From positions 1 to 34,859 of the forward strand of contig CALXDC010000030.1 in assembly GCA_944386975.1 (NCBI GenBank): 34,859 nt of DNA, read 5' to 3'. The translations under genes were made by a program, and so were the position numbers. The DNA comes from an uncultured Oscillospiraceae bacterium (GTDB lineage: Bacteria; Bacillota; Clostridia; Oscillospirales; Oscillospiraceae). This document shows, one piece after another, positions 14,216-21,797 of the stretch. The notes beneath the pieces are model-generated. The model was not told the origin of the DNA. It saw only the letters and a program-made list of their open reading frames with translations, and did no database searches. The number at the start of each line of letters is the position of its first letter. The stretch's first letter is position 1.

Positions 14216-14805
14216 TTTACTTACAACTGTTCTACGAATTTTTTAAAACCGGACTCTTTGCCATCGGCGGCGGCCTGGCCACTCTGCCCTTCCTCTACAA
14301 CCTCTCGGACAAGACGGGGTGGTTCAGCCACACGGATCTCACCAACATGATCGCCGTCAGCGAGTCTACCCCAGGCCCCATCGGCATCAACACAGCCACC
14401 TATGTGGGCTTTACGGTAAAGGGACTGCCGGGGGCCATTGTGGCCACCCTTGGGCTGGTAGCGCCGTCCATCATTATCATCCTGATCATCGCCTATTTTC
14501 TGAAGGCCTTCCGGGACAGCCGCCTGGTAGACGCCGCCTTCTACGGCCTGCGGCCCGCCTCCACAGGGCTGATCGCCGCAGCGGGTATTCCGGTACTGAT
14601 CACCTCTCTGCTGACGGTGGACAGCCTCTATGCCCTCCTCAGCGGCGGCATGACGGCGGGGATGATCAAGTGGCCTGCAGTGGCGCTGGCGGTGGTGATT
14701 TATGTGCTCACCAACTTTGTAAAGAAGACCAAGGGGCTCCACCCCATTTTGTTCATTGCCTTCGCGGCGGTGGTGGGAATTGTGTTCCGCCTGGGAGGCG
14801 TGTGA
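14212..14805 (+). CDS. Chromate transporter family protein, half 2
   Basis: A 197-residue single-CHR-domain protein, partner of the gene before it. It has the matching signatures FFKTGLFAIGGGLATLPFL and IAVSESTPGPIGINTATYVG and about six membrane segments. The start is the ATG inside the upstream stop (ATGA); the longer open frame back to 14005 only overlaps the first half-transporter and is not used. The gene ends shortly before a strong terminator and is the last gene of the core segment. Confidence 0.87.
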   Translation: MIYLQLFYEFFKTGLFAIGGGLATLPFLYNLSDKTGWFSHTDLTNMIAVSESTPGPIGINTATYVGFTVKGLPGAIVATLGLVAPSIIIILIIAYFLKAFRDSRLVDAAFYGLRPASTGLIAAAGIPVLITSLLTVDSLYALLSGGMTAGMIKWPAVALAVVIYVLTNFVKKTKGLHPILFIAFAAVVGIVFRLGGV

Positions 14806-14856
14806 TCGCATGGGGAGCGGAAATTCTTCTCGCTCCGGTTTCCCTATTTCTTTTGC

Positions 14857-14891
14857 GGCGGCCTCCGATGTCCGGAGGCCGCCCGTTTTTT
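14857..14891 (+). terminator. Terminator of the birA-chromate transporter unit
   Basis: GGCGGCCTCCG (14857-14867) pairs with 14873-14883 across a 5-nt loop, followed by CGTTTTTT. Confidence 0.88.
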
Positions 14892-14910
14892 AACGGGATT
14901 CTGAAAAAAG

Positions 14911-14930
14911 GTTGCACAGCGGCGTGCAAC
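14911..14930. repeat. TTGCAC-N6-GTGCAA palindrome, copy 2
   Basis: GTTGCACAGCGGCGTGCAAC marks the inner end of the right arm. Its six central bases differ from those of copies 1 and 3. Confidence 0.7.
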
Positions 14931-14932
14931 GG

Positions 14933-14969
14933 AAAGCCGGTACACCATGACAGGTGTACCGGCTTTTTG
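14933..14969 (+). terminator. 14-bp-arm hairpin upstream of copy B
   Basis: AAAGCCGGTACACC (14933-14946), loop ATGACA, complement 14953-14966, then TTT. It is the exact counterpart of the hairpin at 9510-9543. It backs up the terminator at 14857 and shields the 180-residue gene from readthrough. Confidence 0.7.
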
Positions 14970-15048
14970 TCAGGCCCGCTGAGGAGAGAGGCCTTTCCTC
15001 TTTGGGGAAAGGTGGCGCGAAACGCCGGATGAGGGGAGACGAAGCTGG

Positions 15049-15054
15049 TATAAT
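15049..15054 (+). promoter_or_regulatory. Extended -10 promoter of the 180-residue gene, copy B
   Basis: TGGTATAAT, an extended -10 element (TATAAT at 15049-15054), stands 24 bp before the TTG start; the upstream -35 region has no match to consensus. Confidence 0.55.
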
Positions 15055-15078
15055 TTAAAACAAAAAGGAGAATTTCTG

Positions 15079-15621
15079 TTGAATTATACGGAAAATTATC
15101 AGCTGCCCCAGTGGGTGGCTTCGGACCGGGTCTTGATGGCAGACTTCAACGACGCCATGTCCAAGACCGATCAGGCCCTTCTGGGTCTGGAGGAAAAATC
15201 TCTGTTCACCAAATTGAAGGAGGTCACGGTACCTGCTCAGAGCGAAGATGTGACATTGGATATCAGCGGTATTGACTGGGGGGCCTACCGGTATGTGCTG
15301 TTGGACGCGGCGCTGAACGGCTACGGCGACTGCGAGCTGCGGCTGAACGGTTCCACCCAGTATTCCTATGTCCGCCTGTCGGATTCCTCCGGGTCCGGAA
15401 GCGGCTTTGCTCTCATGTTCATGCCCGGCCATCTGTGGTGCCGGTTTTTCGTTGGGAAAGACGCCTCCCTTCCCGCCCAATCCGTCAGTATGGGGAAATA
15501 TCTCTGCTATAGCAATGAAGGTCCTGCCTATCAGGACATCGCCACCCTGCAGCTTGTGGTATCCTATGACAGATACTATATTTCTGCAGGCTCCAAGCTT
15601 ACCTTCTGGGGAATGAAGTAG
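15079..15621 (+). CDS. Uncharacterised 180-residue protein, copy B
   Basis: Paralogue of the gene at 8876-9418, of exactly the same length, with no indel and substitutions spread along the chain. Both keep the TTG start, the AAAAAGGAG site 8 nt before it and the C-terminal FWGMK. Conserved blocks include TLDISGIDWGAYRYVL, LNGYGDC and ALPAQSVSMG-type segments (LPAQSVSMG here). Conservation with mostly conservative changes suggests both copies are under selection. The LPQW-then-DFN opening suggests an evolutionary tie to phage tail-associated proteins; the rest matches nothing I recognise. Convergent with SLH B. Confidence 0.72.
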   Translation: MNYTENYQLPQWVASDRVLMADFNDAMSKTDQALLGLEEKSLFTKLKEVTVPAQSEDVTLDISGIDWGAYRYVLLDAALNGYGDCELRLNGSTQYSYVRLSDSSGSGSGFALMFMPGHLWCRFFVGKDASLPAQSVSMGKYLCYSNEGPAYQDIATLQLVVSYDRYYISAGSKLTFWGMK

Positions 15622-15636
15622 GTTTCCGAAAATATA

Positions 15637-15674
15637 TAAAAAGAGATCCCGGGATAAACCCGGGATCTCTTTTC
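15637..15674. terminator. Bidirectional terminator between copy B and SLH B
   Basis: Arms 15639-15653 and 15659-15673 (AAAAGAGATCCCGGG and complement) with a 5-nt loop; counterpart of 8824-8859. Confidence 0.9.
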
Positions 15675-15705
15675 GTTTGAAACCTATCGCAAAGACAAGC
15701 TCAAA

Positions 15706-18270
15706 TTAATACTTGTTTCCAGTGATGAAGATGTAGGAAACAGTCTTGGCGCCGGCGTTGTCGGAACCGTTGTAGATGTAGGACACCTCGAAGCCCTTCA
15801 CCTCGTTGTTCTTGATGCCGTCAGCCATCTCCTTCAGGGAGTTGTAGGAGATACCGTCGTCGGTGTACAGGTCGATCACCACAGCGTTCTTGCCGTTCAG
15901 GTCACTGTTGTGGCCGTTGCTGACATAGTCGCTGAAGTAGGTGTCGTTGGTGATGGTGTAGATCGCACCGGAGGCCACGGAGGTGGCGTTGTCGATCTTG
16001 GTGTACTCATTCAGAGCGTACACGCCTTCGTTCTCACTGTAGGTGTAGAACTTGTTGGCCAGCTCGTTGGGGCTGCCGATGCTCTTGTTGTACACGCAAT
16101 CCTCGACCTTCTCGCCGTTGATGTAAGCAGTGAACACGGGCACGCGGGTACCGCTGGCGTTGTTCACATAGCCGGTCACGGCGGAGACGTACAGCAGGTT
16201 GGCGGTGTTGGCGGCGTCGTTATCGTTGGGGATCACAACGGCCACGATCTTATCGCCATCCTTGTTGAGGACGTAAACCAGGTCATACTTGGTGGTGGTG
16301 GAGCCAACCGCCTTCACACCGTCGTTGACAGTGATGCCGGTCACGTCGACGTTGTCATTGCCTCTGCTCAGGAAGATGAACTTCACATCGGAGTCGAAGT
16401 ACTTGGTCTGGCCGCCCACGGTAGCGCTGGCAGCACCGGCGACGATGTACTGGTTCTCCTCGGTGTAGACCATATCGCCCGCGGCGAAGGTGTCGGCCTG
16501 GGCAACCAGCTTGTAATCAGCGCCGTTGGACACGTTCTTGCTGGTGTACTCGAAGGTCTTGCCCTGGATGGTGCTCTCATTGTAGCCCAGGTAGTTGGGG
16601 TTGGTACCCAGGTTCAGGCTGACCTCGTTGCCGTTGACATCCCAGCCCTGAGCGTACTTGACGATCTTGCCGTTCACCAGGGAGCTGTAGATCTCGTCAA
16701 TGATAACCACGCTGTTGGAGGAGGTAACGTCGGTGGCGTAGATGGCGTAGCCGAAGCTATCCAGGTACACGTTGGTGATGGCGGTGCTGCTCAGAACGGT
16801 GTCGCGGTTCAGCTCGCCGTCCTTGGAGGTCCACATAGCGGACATGCTATAGGTGGTGCCGTCCACAACGATGGACTTCACATTCCGGTCGCTGCTCTTG
16901 GTGTTGATCTTGGTCAGAGCGCCGGAGACAACGGTGGGCTCAGCAATGGCAGCCACGCTGTAGTTGGTGCCGTTGTACAGAGGAGTGACCAGGACATAGT
17001 CGTCGGCCTTCATGGCGGACAGAGCCTCGTAGCAGTCGTTGTCGTCCTCGACAGCAGCCATGTTCATGAAGGTGATGGAAGCCTTATCCTGAACATCGTC
17101 CACGGTCTTCAGGGTGACGGAATCACTCTTCACGGAGTTGATCTGCATCAGCTGGGTCTTGATGACCACAACGGCGATGATCAGATCGGCAGTCTTCTCA
17201 GAGGTGTACACCAGGACCTGGGTGCCGTTACCGGTGTACTGAGGAATGTCATTGACTTTGTCAATGGCGGCGCCGGGCTTGCCGTTCACGGAAACATTCA
17301 CGTTGTCGGCAACATCAAAGTCCTTCAGGCCCATAGCCTTGACCTTGTCGGCGGTGGTGTCGCCGGAGGCAGCAGCGGTGTAGGAGAAGGCGGGAGTCTT
17401 GGCATACTTGCCGATGGTCACGTTGGACAGGCTCCAGCTGTTGGCGGGACGGCCGAAATCATCGGTGGTAGTGTCGGTGGTGGTCAGCTTCAGCTTGGGG
17501 AAGTACTGCTCACCGAACTCCAGGGTGTAGTAGGCAGCGCTGTTGCCCTGGGTGGTAGCATCGATGTTCTTGTTGATGTCGCCGTTGTTGGAGGTGACAT
17601 AGCTATACTTGGTGTTGCCGATGGACACGCTGGCGTCGCCGGTGGAGACGTCGATGGTGGTGCCGTCGTACTCAACCAGGGTGGCCTTGATGGTGTTCAG
17701 AGCCATCTGAGCGGCAGCCTCACGAGTGATGGACTCGGAGCCCACGAAGCTCTGCAGGTTGTTCAGCAGGCCGGCCTTGGAAGCCATGGAGGCAACCTTC
17801 AGGTTCCAGCCGGCGCCCACGAAGCCCTCGATGGTGGAGTCATAGCCCACAGCGCCCAGCAGCATCTTGGCGAAGGCATAGCCGGTCAGGGTGCCGGTGG
17901 GGTTGAAGGTGCCGTCACCGTTACCGGCAACGATGCCCAGAGAAGCGCAGTAAGCGATGTAGGGAGCGCTCCAGCGGGTGGAAGCCACGTCGGAGAAGGC
18001 GCTGGTCGTACCGGCCAGCTTCTCGGCGTTGTCGCCCAGGAGCATGGTGCAGATGATCTTGGCAGCCTGCTCACGGGTCAGGGTAGCGCTGGGCTGGAAG
18101 GAACCGTCCTCGAAGCCCTCCAGGACGCCGATGGCGTTCATCACGTCAACAGCTTCCTCGTAGCTGATATCATTGCTGTCAGTGAAATCAGCCGCGTTTG
18201 CGATGGTGACAAGGCTCAGGCTCATGACCAGGGCCAGCACCAGCGCGAGAACCTTTTTCAAGTTTCTCAT
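15706..18270 (-). CDS. Secreted S-layer-homology (SLH) protein B
   Basis: An 854-residue paralogue of SLH protein A, in inverted orientation. Signal peptide, SLH region and linker (residues 1-243) are identical to A; the first difference is residue 244 (Ser here, Thr in A). After that the two proteins stay alignable to the end (both finish YIFITGNKY), with clusters of substitutions and short indels, for example around residues 325-350, 560-610 and 780-800. The frame opens at 18366, but ATG 18270 is preceded by the same GGAGG and leader as A and starts the signal peptide, so it is the real start. Codon use is equally restricted. A and B could be alternately expressed surface proteins. Confidence 0.92.
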   Translation of the reverse strand: MRNLKKVLALVLALVMSLSLVTIANAADFTDSNDISYEEAVDVMNAIGVLEGFEDGSFQPSATLTREQAAKIICTMLLGDNAEKLAGTTSAFSDVASTRWSAPYIAYCASLGIVAGNGDGTFNPTGTLTGYAFAKMLLGAVGYDSTIEGFVGAGWNLKVASMASKAGLLNNLQSFVGSESITREAAAQMALNTIKATLVEYDGTTIDVSTGDASVSIGNTKYSYVTSNNGDINKNIDATTQGNSAAYYTLEFGEQYFPKLKLTTTDTTTDDFGRPANSWSLSNVTIGKYAKTPAFSYTAAASGDTTADKVKAMGLKDFDVADNVNVSVNGKPGAAIDKVNDIPQYTGNGTQVLVYTSEKTADLIIAVVVIKTQLMQINSVKSDSVTLKTVDDVQDKASITFMNMAAVEDDNDCYEALSAMKADDYVLVTPLYNGTNYSVAAIAEPTVVSGALTKINTKSSDRNVKSIVVDGTTYSMSAMWTSKDGELNRDTVLSSTAITNVYLDSFGYAIYATDVTSSNSVVIIDEIYSSLVNGKIVKYAQGWDVNGNEVSLNLGTNPNYLGYNESTIQGKTFEYTSKNVSNGADYKLVAQADTFAAGDMVYTEENQYIVAGAASATVGGQTKYFDSDVKFIFLSRGNDNVDVTGITVNDGVKAVGSTTTKYDLVYVLNKDGDKIVAVVIPNDNDAANTANLLYVSAVTGYVNNASGTRVPVFTAYINGEKVEDCVYNKSIGSPNELANKFYTYSENEGVYALNEYTKIDNATSVASGAIYTITNDTYFSDYVSNGHNSDLNGKNAVVIDLYTDDGISYNSLKEMADGIKNNEVKGFEVSYIYNGSDNAGAKTVSYIFITGNKY

Positions 18271-18375
18271 GGTTGGATTTTCCTCCTTTTGAATTCTGCG
18301 ATAAAGTTCGATTTTTTCCACAAAAGAAGCGAAACAATAGCGATTTGCGCACAAAAAGTTCGCCATCAGCGGAGT

Positions 18376-18381
18376 ATTATC
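18376..18381 (-). promoter_or_regulatory. Putative -10 of SLH gene B
   Basis: GATAAT on the minus strand within TAAGGGG-A-GATAATAC, 105 bp before the ATG, matching the block at 6057 upstream of SLH A. The flanking sequence is unrelated to that of A, so the two genes have separate regulatory regions. Confidence 0.45.
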
Positions 18382-18672
18382 TCCCCTTATCTTTTTGTCG
18401 GAACGTCCGCACTTCGGAGGGATACTTCACCGGAGCACATACCGTGGCATGCCGGTCCCGTATCTGTCCCGGGGGTATCTCTCCCCCGCACTTGGTTCCG
18501 CATGCTTAATATACACGCACGTCAAAAGAATTGCAAGAGGTTTTCCGCCTTTGTAACATACTTGTAACAAAGGGCTCAGAGCTTTCCAGAAGGGCCAGAA
18601 CCTGGGGAAACAGGGGTGTTTGGGGGAGTTTCAGAACATATTGCACTATTACCGATTGGAAGCGGGCCGTCT

Positions 18673-18692
18673 GTTGCACGGATCCGTGCAAC
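18673..18692. repeat. TTGCAC-N6-GTGCAA palindrome, copy 3
   Basis: GTTGCACGGATCCGTGCAAC is a perfect 20-bp palindrome lying just outside the right arm, next to the terminator at 18705-18746. Confidence 0.7.
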
Positions 18693-18704
18693 CCCTCCCC
18701 CCTT

Positions 18705-18746
18705 TTTCAAAAAACTGCTCCCGCCAAAAACAGCGGGAGCAGTTTT
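18705..18746 (-). terminator. Terminator of the SCIFF operon
   Basis: AAAACTGCTCCCGC (18711-18724) pairs with 18733-18746 across an 8-nt loop. On the minus strand a T-run follows, directly after the stop codon of the decarboxylase-like gene. Confidence 0.88.
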
Positions 18747-20068
18747 TATTCCAGGACCACCGGTATCTCCGATACGCCGCAGCGCTCCAGAACAGCCAGA
18801 GCGTCCTCCGCTATCCTCTCGCCGCAGACCACCGCCGCCACGGCGGGGGGACAGGATACGGCGGGGACGGCGCAGATCCGCCCCAGAGCTCTCTCCAGTG
18901 GGACCGCCTCCCAAGGGGACAGCAGAGCCTCCCGGATGGAAAGGACCTGTTTCGGCGGCGTAAGGGTCAGGGGACCGGGAGCGGCGGGGCCCGGGCAGGG
19001 CAGGAAGGCCGCCTCCAGGCGGGCAAAGTCCGCCTCGGTGTTCCCCGGGCCGGTCATCAGCACCAGGTAATCCGCGTCGGCGTACTCGCACTCGATCCCC
19101 GCCTTCCGCAGAAGGTCCGCCAGGGCCGTTCCCGGCAGGCCCTCCGCCGCCTCCACCACGATCTTCAGGGGCTCCCCCTCCGGCACCCGCCAGCCCAGGC
19201 GGCGCAGCCGCGCCTTTGTCTCCGCCGTCCGTGCCGCCGCCCGCTGGAGCTTTTCCGGGCCCTTCCCCGCCAAAAAAGCATTGCAGCGATCCAGAGATTC
19301 CAATATTAAATAGGAAGGGCTGGTGGAGCCGAAGAGACCCATGGCCTCCCGGGCGTAAGGGGCGTACCGCTCCGCCGCGGTCTGGGACAGGTGGAGGCAG
19401 GCCCCGCCGGTGAGCACCGGCAGCGTCTTGTGGCCGGAGTCACAGCAGAGATCCGCCCCCAGGTCCATGGGGTGCATCGGCTCCTCCAGAAAATGGAGAT
19501 AGGCCCCGTGGGCGTTGTCCACCAGCAGAGGCACGCCGTAAGCGCGGCACACCGCCGCCAGCCCGCCCACGGGCTGGAGATGGCCCAGATAGTCCGGGGA
19601 GGTGAGAAACACCGCCGCCGGGAGGGGGTCCATGGTCCGGAGCGCCTTCTCCAGCCCCTCCGGGCTGACCGGGCAGCGGAGGAGCTGGTAGTCCCCCTCG
19701 GGCCACAGCCATCTCACATCCAGGTCCAGCAGCCCCGCCCCCTGGAGGAAGGCCTTATGGGCGTTCCGGGCGGCCAGAATGGTGGTCCGGCCCTTCGGGC
19801 GGCGGATGAGCGCCAGCATGGCCTTCAGGCACTGGGAGGAGCCTCCGGCGGAGTAGAAGGTACGCCCCGCACCGAAGAGGGCGGCGGCGTTCTCCTCGCT
19901 CCGGGCAATGATGCCGTCGGCTTCATAGAGGGAGTCGGCCCCGTGGATTTCCGTCAGATCCAGGCTCTCCCAGCCCATAGGACCTCTTCCCTTGTGGCCG
20001 GGCATGTGGAACCGCACGGTACCGCTGTCGGCATAGGAGCGGGCAAAGTCGAAGACAGGGGTATCCAT
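18746..20068 (-). CDS. PLP-dependent Orn/Lys/Arg decarboxylase-family protein
   Basis: A 440-residue fold-type I PLP enzyme of the basic amino-acid decarboxylase group (compare YaaO). It opens with FHMPGHKGRG, continues with the EIHGADSLYEADG motif and AGGSSQC, and has the PLP-lysine motif DSGHKTLPVLTGGACLH in mid-protein. At 440 residues it lacks the N-terminal wing domain of the large (over 700-residue) E. coli-type enzymes and resembles the short Gram-positive forms, whose substrates vary (arginine, lysine, ornithine or none known). Its ATG overlaps the stop of the SCIFF maturase (TGATG), so it is co-translated with it. Whether it has any part in SCIFF biology or is just a passenger is unknown. 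Confidence 0.85.
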   Translation of the reverse strand: MDTPVFDFARSYADSGTVRFHMPGHKGRGPMGWESLDLTEIHGADSLYEADGIIARSEENAAALFGAGRTFYSAGGSSQCLKAMLALIRRPKGRTTILAARNAHKAFLQGAGLLDLDVRWLWPEGDYQLLRCPVSPEGLEKALRTMDPLPAAVFLTSPDYLGHLQPVGGLAAVCRAYGVPLLVDNAHGAYLHFLEEPMHPMDLGADLCCDSGHKTLPVLTGGACLHLSQTAAERYAPYAREAMGLFGSTSPSYLILESLDRCNAFLAGKGPEKLQRAAARTAETKARLRRLGWRVPEGEPLKIVVEAAEGLPGTALADLLRKAGIECEYADADYLVLMTGPGNTEADFARLEAAFLPCPGPAAPGPLTLTPPKQVLSIREALLSPWEAVPLERALGRICAVPAVSCPPAVAAVVCGERIAEDALAVLERCGVSEIPVVLE

Positions 20069-21444
20069 CACAGGTCCTTTTCCGCAATCTGGAGCATAAT
20101 GGCGCACTCGATGCGTTTTTTGAACAGCTCGCAGCCCTGGCGGTACACGCCGCCGATGGAGCCGGTGGCATGGTAGGCGTTGGCGGCGCAGCCGCCGGAG
20201 CAGTAAAGCCGGGCCCAGCAGTCCCGGCACTCGGGCCGGGAGTAGGCATTGCAGGACCGGAATTCGCTGCGGACCGCCTCGTTGGTAACGCCGGTCCAGA
20301 TGTCTCCCAGCTTGTACTGCTCCTCTCCCACGAACTGGTGACAGGGGTAGAGATCGCCCCAGGGGGTCACCGCCACGTACTCCGTGCCGCTGCCGCAGCC
20401 GGACAGCCGCTTGTGGATGCAGGGGCCGCCGGTGAGGTCCAGCATGTAGTGGTAGAAGGTGAAGGGGCGGCCCTCCTTTTTCCGCTTGAGCATCTCCTGG
20501 GCCAGAATCTCATACTGCTCCAGCACGATCTTCACGTCCTCCTCGGTGAGAGCGGCAGGGTCGTCGGGGGCGCAGACCACCGGCTCCATGCTCAGCCGGT
20601 CGAAGCCCAGGTCCGCCATGTGGAACACGTCCTTGGTAAAGTCCGGGTTGGCGTGGGTGAAGGTACCCCGCATATAGTACTCCTTGTCCCCCCGGCGGCG
20701 GACAAACTCCTGGAACTTGGGCACGATCCGGTCGTAGCTGCCGTTGCCGGCAAAATCCACCCGCAGCCGGTCGTGGATCTCCTTCCGGCCGTCCAGGCTC
20801 AGCACCACGTTGTGCATCTCCCGGTTGCAAAAGTCGATGACGTCGTCGTCAATGAGCATACCGTTGGTGGTGAGGGTGAAGCGGAAGTGTTTTCCCGTGT
20901 CCTTCTCCCGCTCCCGGGCGTAGGCCACCAGGTCCTTCACCACCTGCCAGTTCATGAGGGGCTCGCCGCCGAAGAAGTCCACCTCCAGATTCCGCCTGGT
21001 GCCGGAGTGTTCGATAAGGAAGTCGAAGGCCCGCTTGCCCACCTCATAGGACATGATGGCCCGCTCCCCGTGGTATTTGCCCTGGCTGGCGAAGCAGTAG
21101 GAGCAGTTTAAGTTGCAGGTGTGGGCCACATGGAGACACATGGCCTTGATGACCTGCTCGTTTTTCTCCTTGAACCGGCCCGCAAGCTGGGCAAACTGAT
21201 CCTCGCTGAAGAGCTTGCCCTGGGCCTCCAGGGTGCGGATATCATCGAGACAGGCCCGGAGCTCCGCCTCATCGACCCCCTCCAGATGGCCCCAGCGTTG
21301 GAGCGCGTCGGCGATCAGGGTCTCCTCATCGGTCGTTTTGTACCCGGCGATCAGGTCATAGGCCACCTCGTCCACCACGTGAATGGAGCCGGAGTTGGCG
21401 TCCAGGACGATGTTATAGCCGTTGAGTTTGAATTGATGTACCAT
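20068..21444 (-). CDS. SCIFF peptide radical-SAM maturase (thioether-forming)
   Basis: A 458-residue radical-SAM/SPASM enzyme. The radical-SAM motif CNLNCSYC places C110, C114 and C117 on the [4Fe-4S] cluster that cleaves S-adenosylmethionine. A Cys-rich SPASM region holding auxiliary clusters fills the C-terminal third (CGSGTEYVAVTPWGDLYPC, then CNAYSRPECRDC and YCSGGC). Residues 1-90 form the peptide-recognition region. Enzymes of this family install Cys-Thr thioether bonds in SCIFF peptides, and the precursor gene lies 96 bp upstream, which makes the assignment firm. GGGAGG precedes the ATG by 5 nt. It is separated from the precursor by a hairpin likely to reduce its expression. Confidence 0.95.
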   Translation of the reverse strand: MVHQFKLNGYNIVLDANSGSIHVVDEVAYDLIAGYKTTDEETLIADALQRWGHLEGVDEAELRACLDDIRTLEAQGKLFSEDQFAQLAGRFKEKNEQVIKAMCLHVAHTCNLNCSYCFASQGKYHGERAIMSYEVGKRAFDFLIEHSGTRRNLEVDFFGGEPLMNWQVVKDLVAYAREREKDTGKHFRFTLTTNGMLIDDDVIDFCNREMHNVVLSLDGRKEIHDRLRVDFAGNGSYDRIVPKFQEFVRRRGDKEYYMRGTFTHANPDFTKDVFHMADLGFDRLSMEPVVCAPDDPAALTEEDVKIVLEQYEILAQEMLKRKKEGRPFTFYHYMLDLTGGPCIHKRLSGCGSGTEYVAVTPWGDLYPCHQFVGEEQYKLGDIWTGVTNEAVRSEFRSCNAYSRPECRDCWARLYCSGGCAANAYHATGSIGGVYRQGCELFKKRIECAIMLQIAEKDL

Positions 21445-21497
21445 GCCGTCCTCCCAAAAAGGTATGGGCCCCTGGGGCCCGGTATGTGGTCCAAAGA

Positions 21498-21524
21498 AAA
21501 GGCCGCCTCATTCCGGCGGCCTTT
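21498..21524 (-). terminator. Hairpin between SCIFF precursor and maturase
   Basis: AAAGGCCGCC pairs with GGCGGCCTTT across a 7-nt loop. On the minus strand it is followed by TTCTTT, a moderate T-tract. It probably acts as a partial terminator, giving much precursor and little enzyme. Confidence 0.7.
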
Positions 21525-21540
21525 CGCTTTTTTGCTGGTT

Positions 21541-21687
21541 TTACTTGTTGGCGTTCTCGCACTTCTGGTTGGCCACGCCGCAGGAGGTCTTGCAGGCGGA
21601 CTGGCAGGAGGTCTGGCACTCGCCGCAGCCGCCCTTCTTGGCGCTCTCGCAGAGGTTGCGGGTCTCGATGGTCTTGATTCTTTCCAT
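21541..21687 (-). CDS. SCIFF (six-cysteines-in-forty-five) precursor peptide
   Basis: A 48-residue ribosomal peptide precursor. It begins MERIKTIETRNL, as SCIFF peptides do, and its C-terminal half carries the invariant spaced cysteines C21, C24, C28, C32, C36 and C43 in the pattern CGECQTSCQSACKTSC, then KC. Threonines between cysteines (T26, T34) are the expected acceptors for the thioether made by the adjacent maturase. A seventh cysteine, C13, lies in the leader part and is not part of the canonical six. GGGAG stands 8-9 nt before the ATG, and a near-consensus promoter precedes it. The family is nearly universal in Clostridia, and the role of the mature product is still not settled. Confidence 0.96.
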   Translation of the reverse strand: MERIKTIETRNLCESAKKGGCGECQTSCQSACKTSCGVANQKCENANK

Positions 21688-21768
21688 ATTGAACATCTCC
21701 CAATATTCGGTGGATTTGTTCCCATCCGCCGGGCTTCTCCGGTGGAGAGGTCACATTCTTACTTCATG

Positions 21769-21797
21769 AGCATACCACGGGCCTCCGCCCTTGTCAA
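21769..21797 (-). promoter_or_regulatory. Promoter of the SCIFF operon
   Basis: TTGACA (21797-21792), 17 bp, TATGCT (21774-21769) on the minus strand. The -35 hexamer overlaps the stop codon of feoB (21794-21796), so SCIFF transcription starts right at the end of the iron transporter gene. Confidence 0.75.

Larger units (their letters stand above)
14910..18317. repeat. Right arm of the 3.4-kb inverted repeat
   Basis: Inverted match to 6121-9566. Read from inside out it holds the TTGCAC palindrome, the 14-bp hairpin, the second 180-residue gene, the bidirectional terminator and SLH gene B with the last part of its leader. The block 17541-18295 is identical by eye to 6142-6896. Upstream of SLH B the match ends at about 18317, beyond which the two SLH leaders are different sequences except for a short -10 block. 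Confidence 0.88.
18271..18745 (-). other. Intergenic region upstream of SLH B
   Basis: From the SLH B start outward this region holds 47 bp of repeat arm, a unique leader, the putative -10, about 290 bp in which I see no gene, the third TTGCAC palindrome, and the terminator of the neighbouring decarboxylase-like gene. A 61-codon open frame at 18506-18691 has no ribosome-binding site and no recognisable product. Confidence 0.55.

Noticed and set aside
6121-18317. The inverted arms as a composite transposon
   Set aside because: No transposase gene and no insertion-sequence ends are visible; the arms consist of complete host-like genes.
15910-18567. 885-codon open frame antisense to SLH gene B
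   Set aside because: It mirrors the strongly biased codons of the SLH gene, has a low-complexity V/G/D/H-rich product and no ribosome-binding site of its own.
18506-18691. 61-codon ORF upstream of SLH gene B
   Set aside because: No ribosome-binding site, no recognisable product, and it runs through the palindrome at 18673.
9546-18692. TTGCAC palindromes as crossover sites for the tyrosine recombinase
   Set aside because: Their six central bases differ (ATCGTT, AGCGGC, GGATCC), and strand exchange by these enzymes needs identical spacers. I keep them only as possible binding sites.
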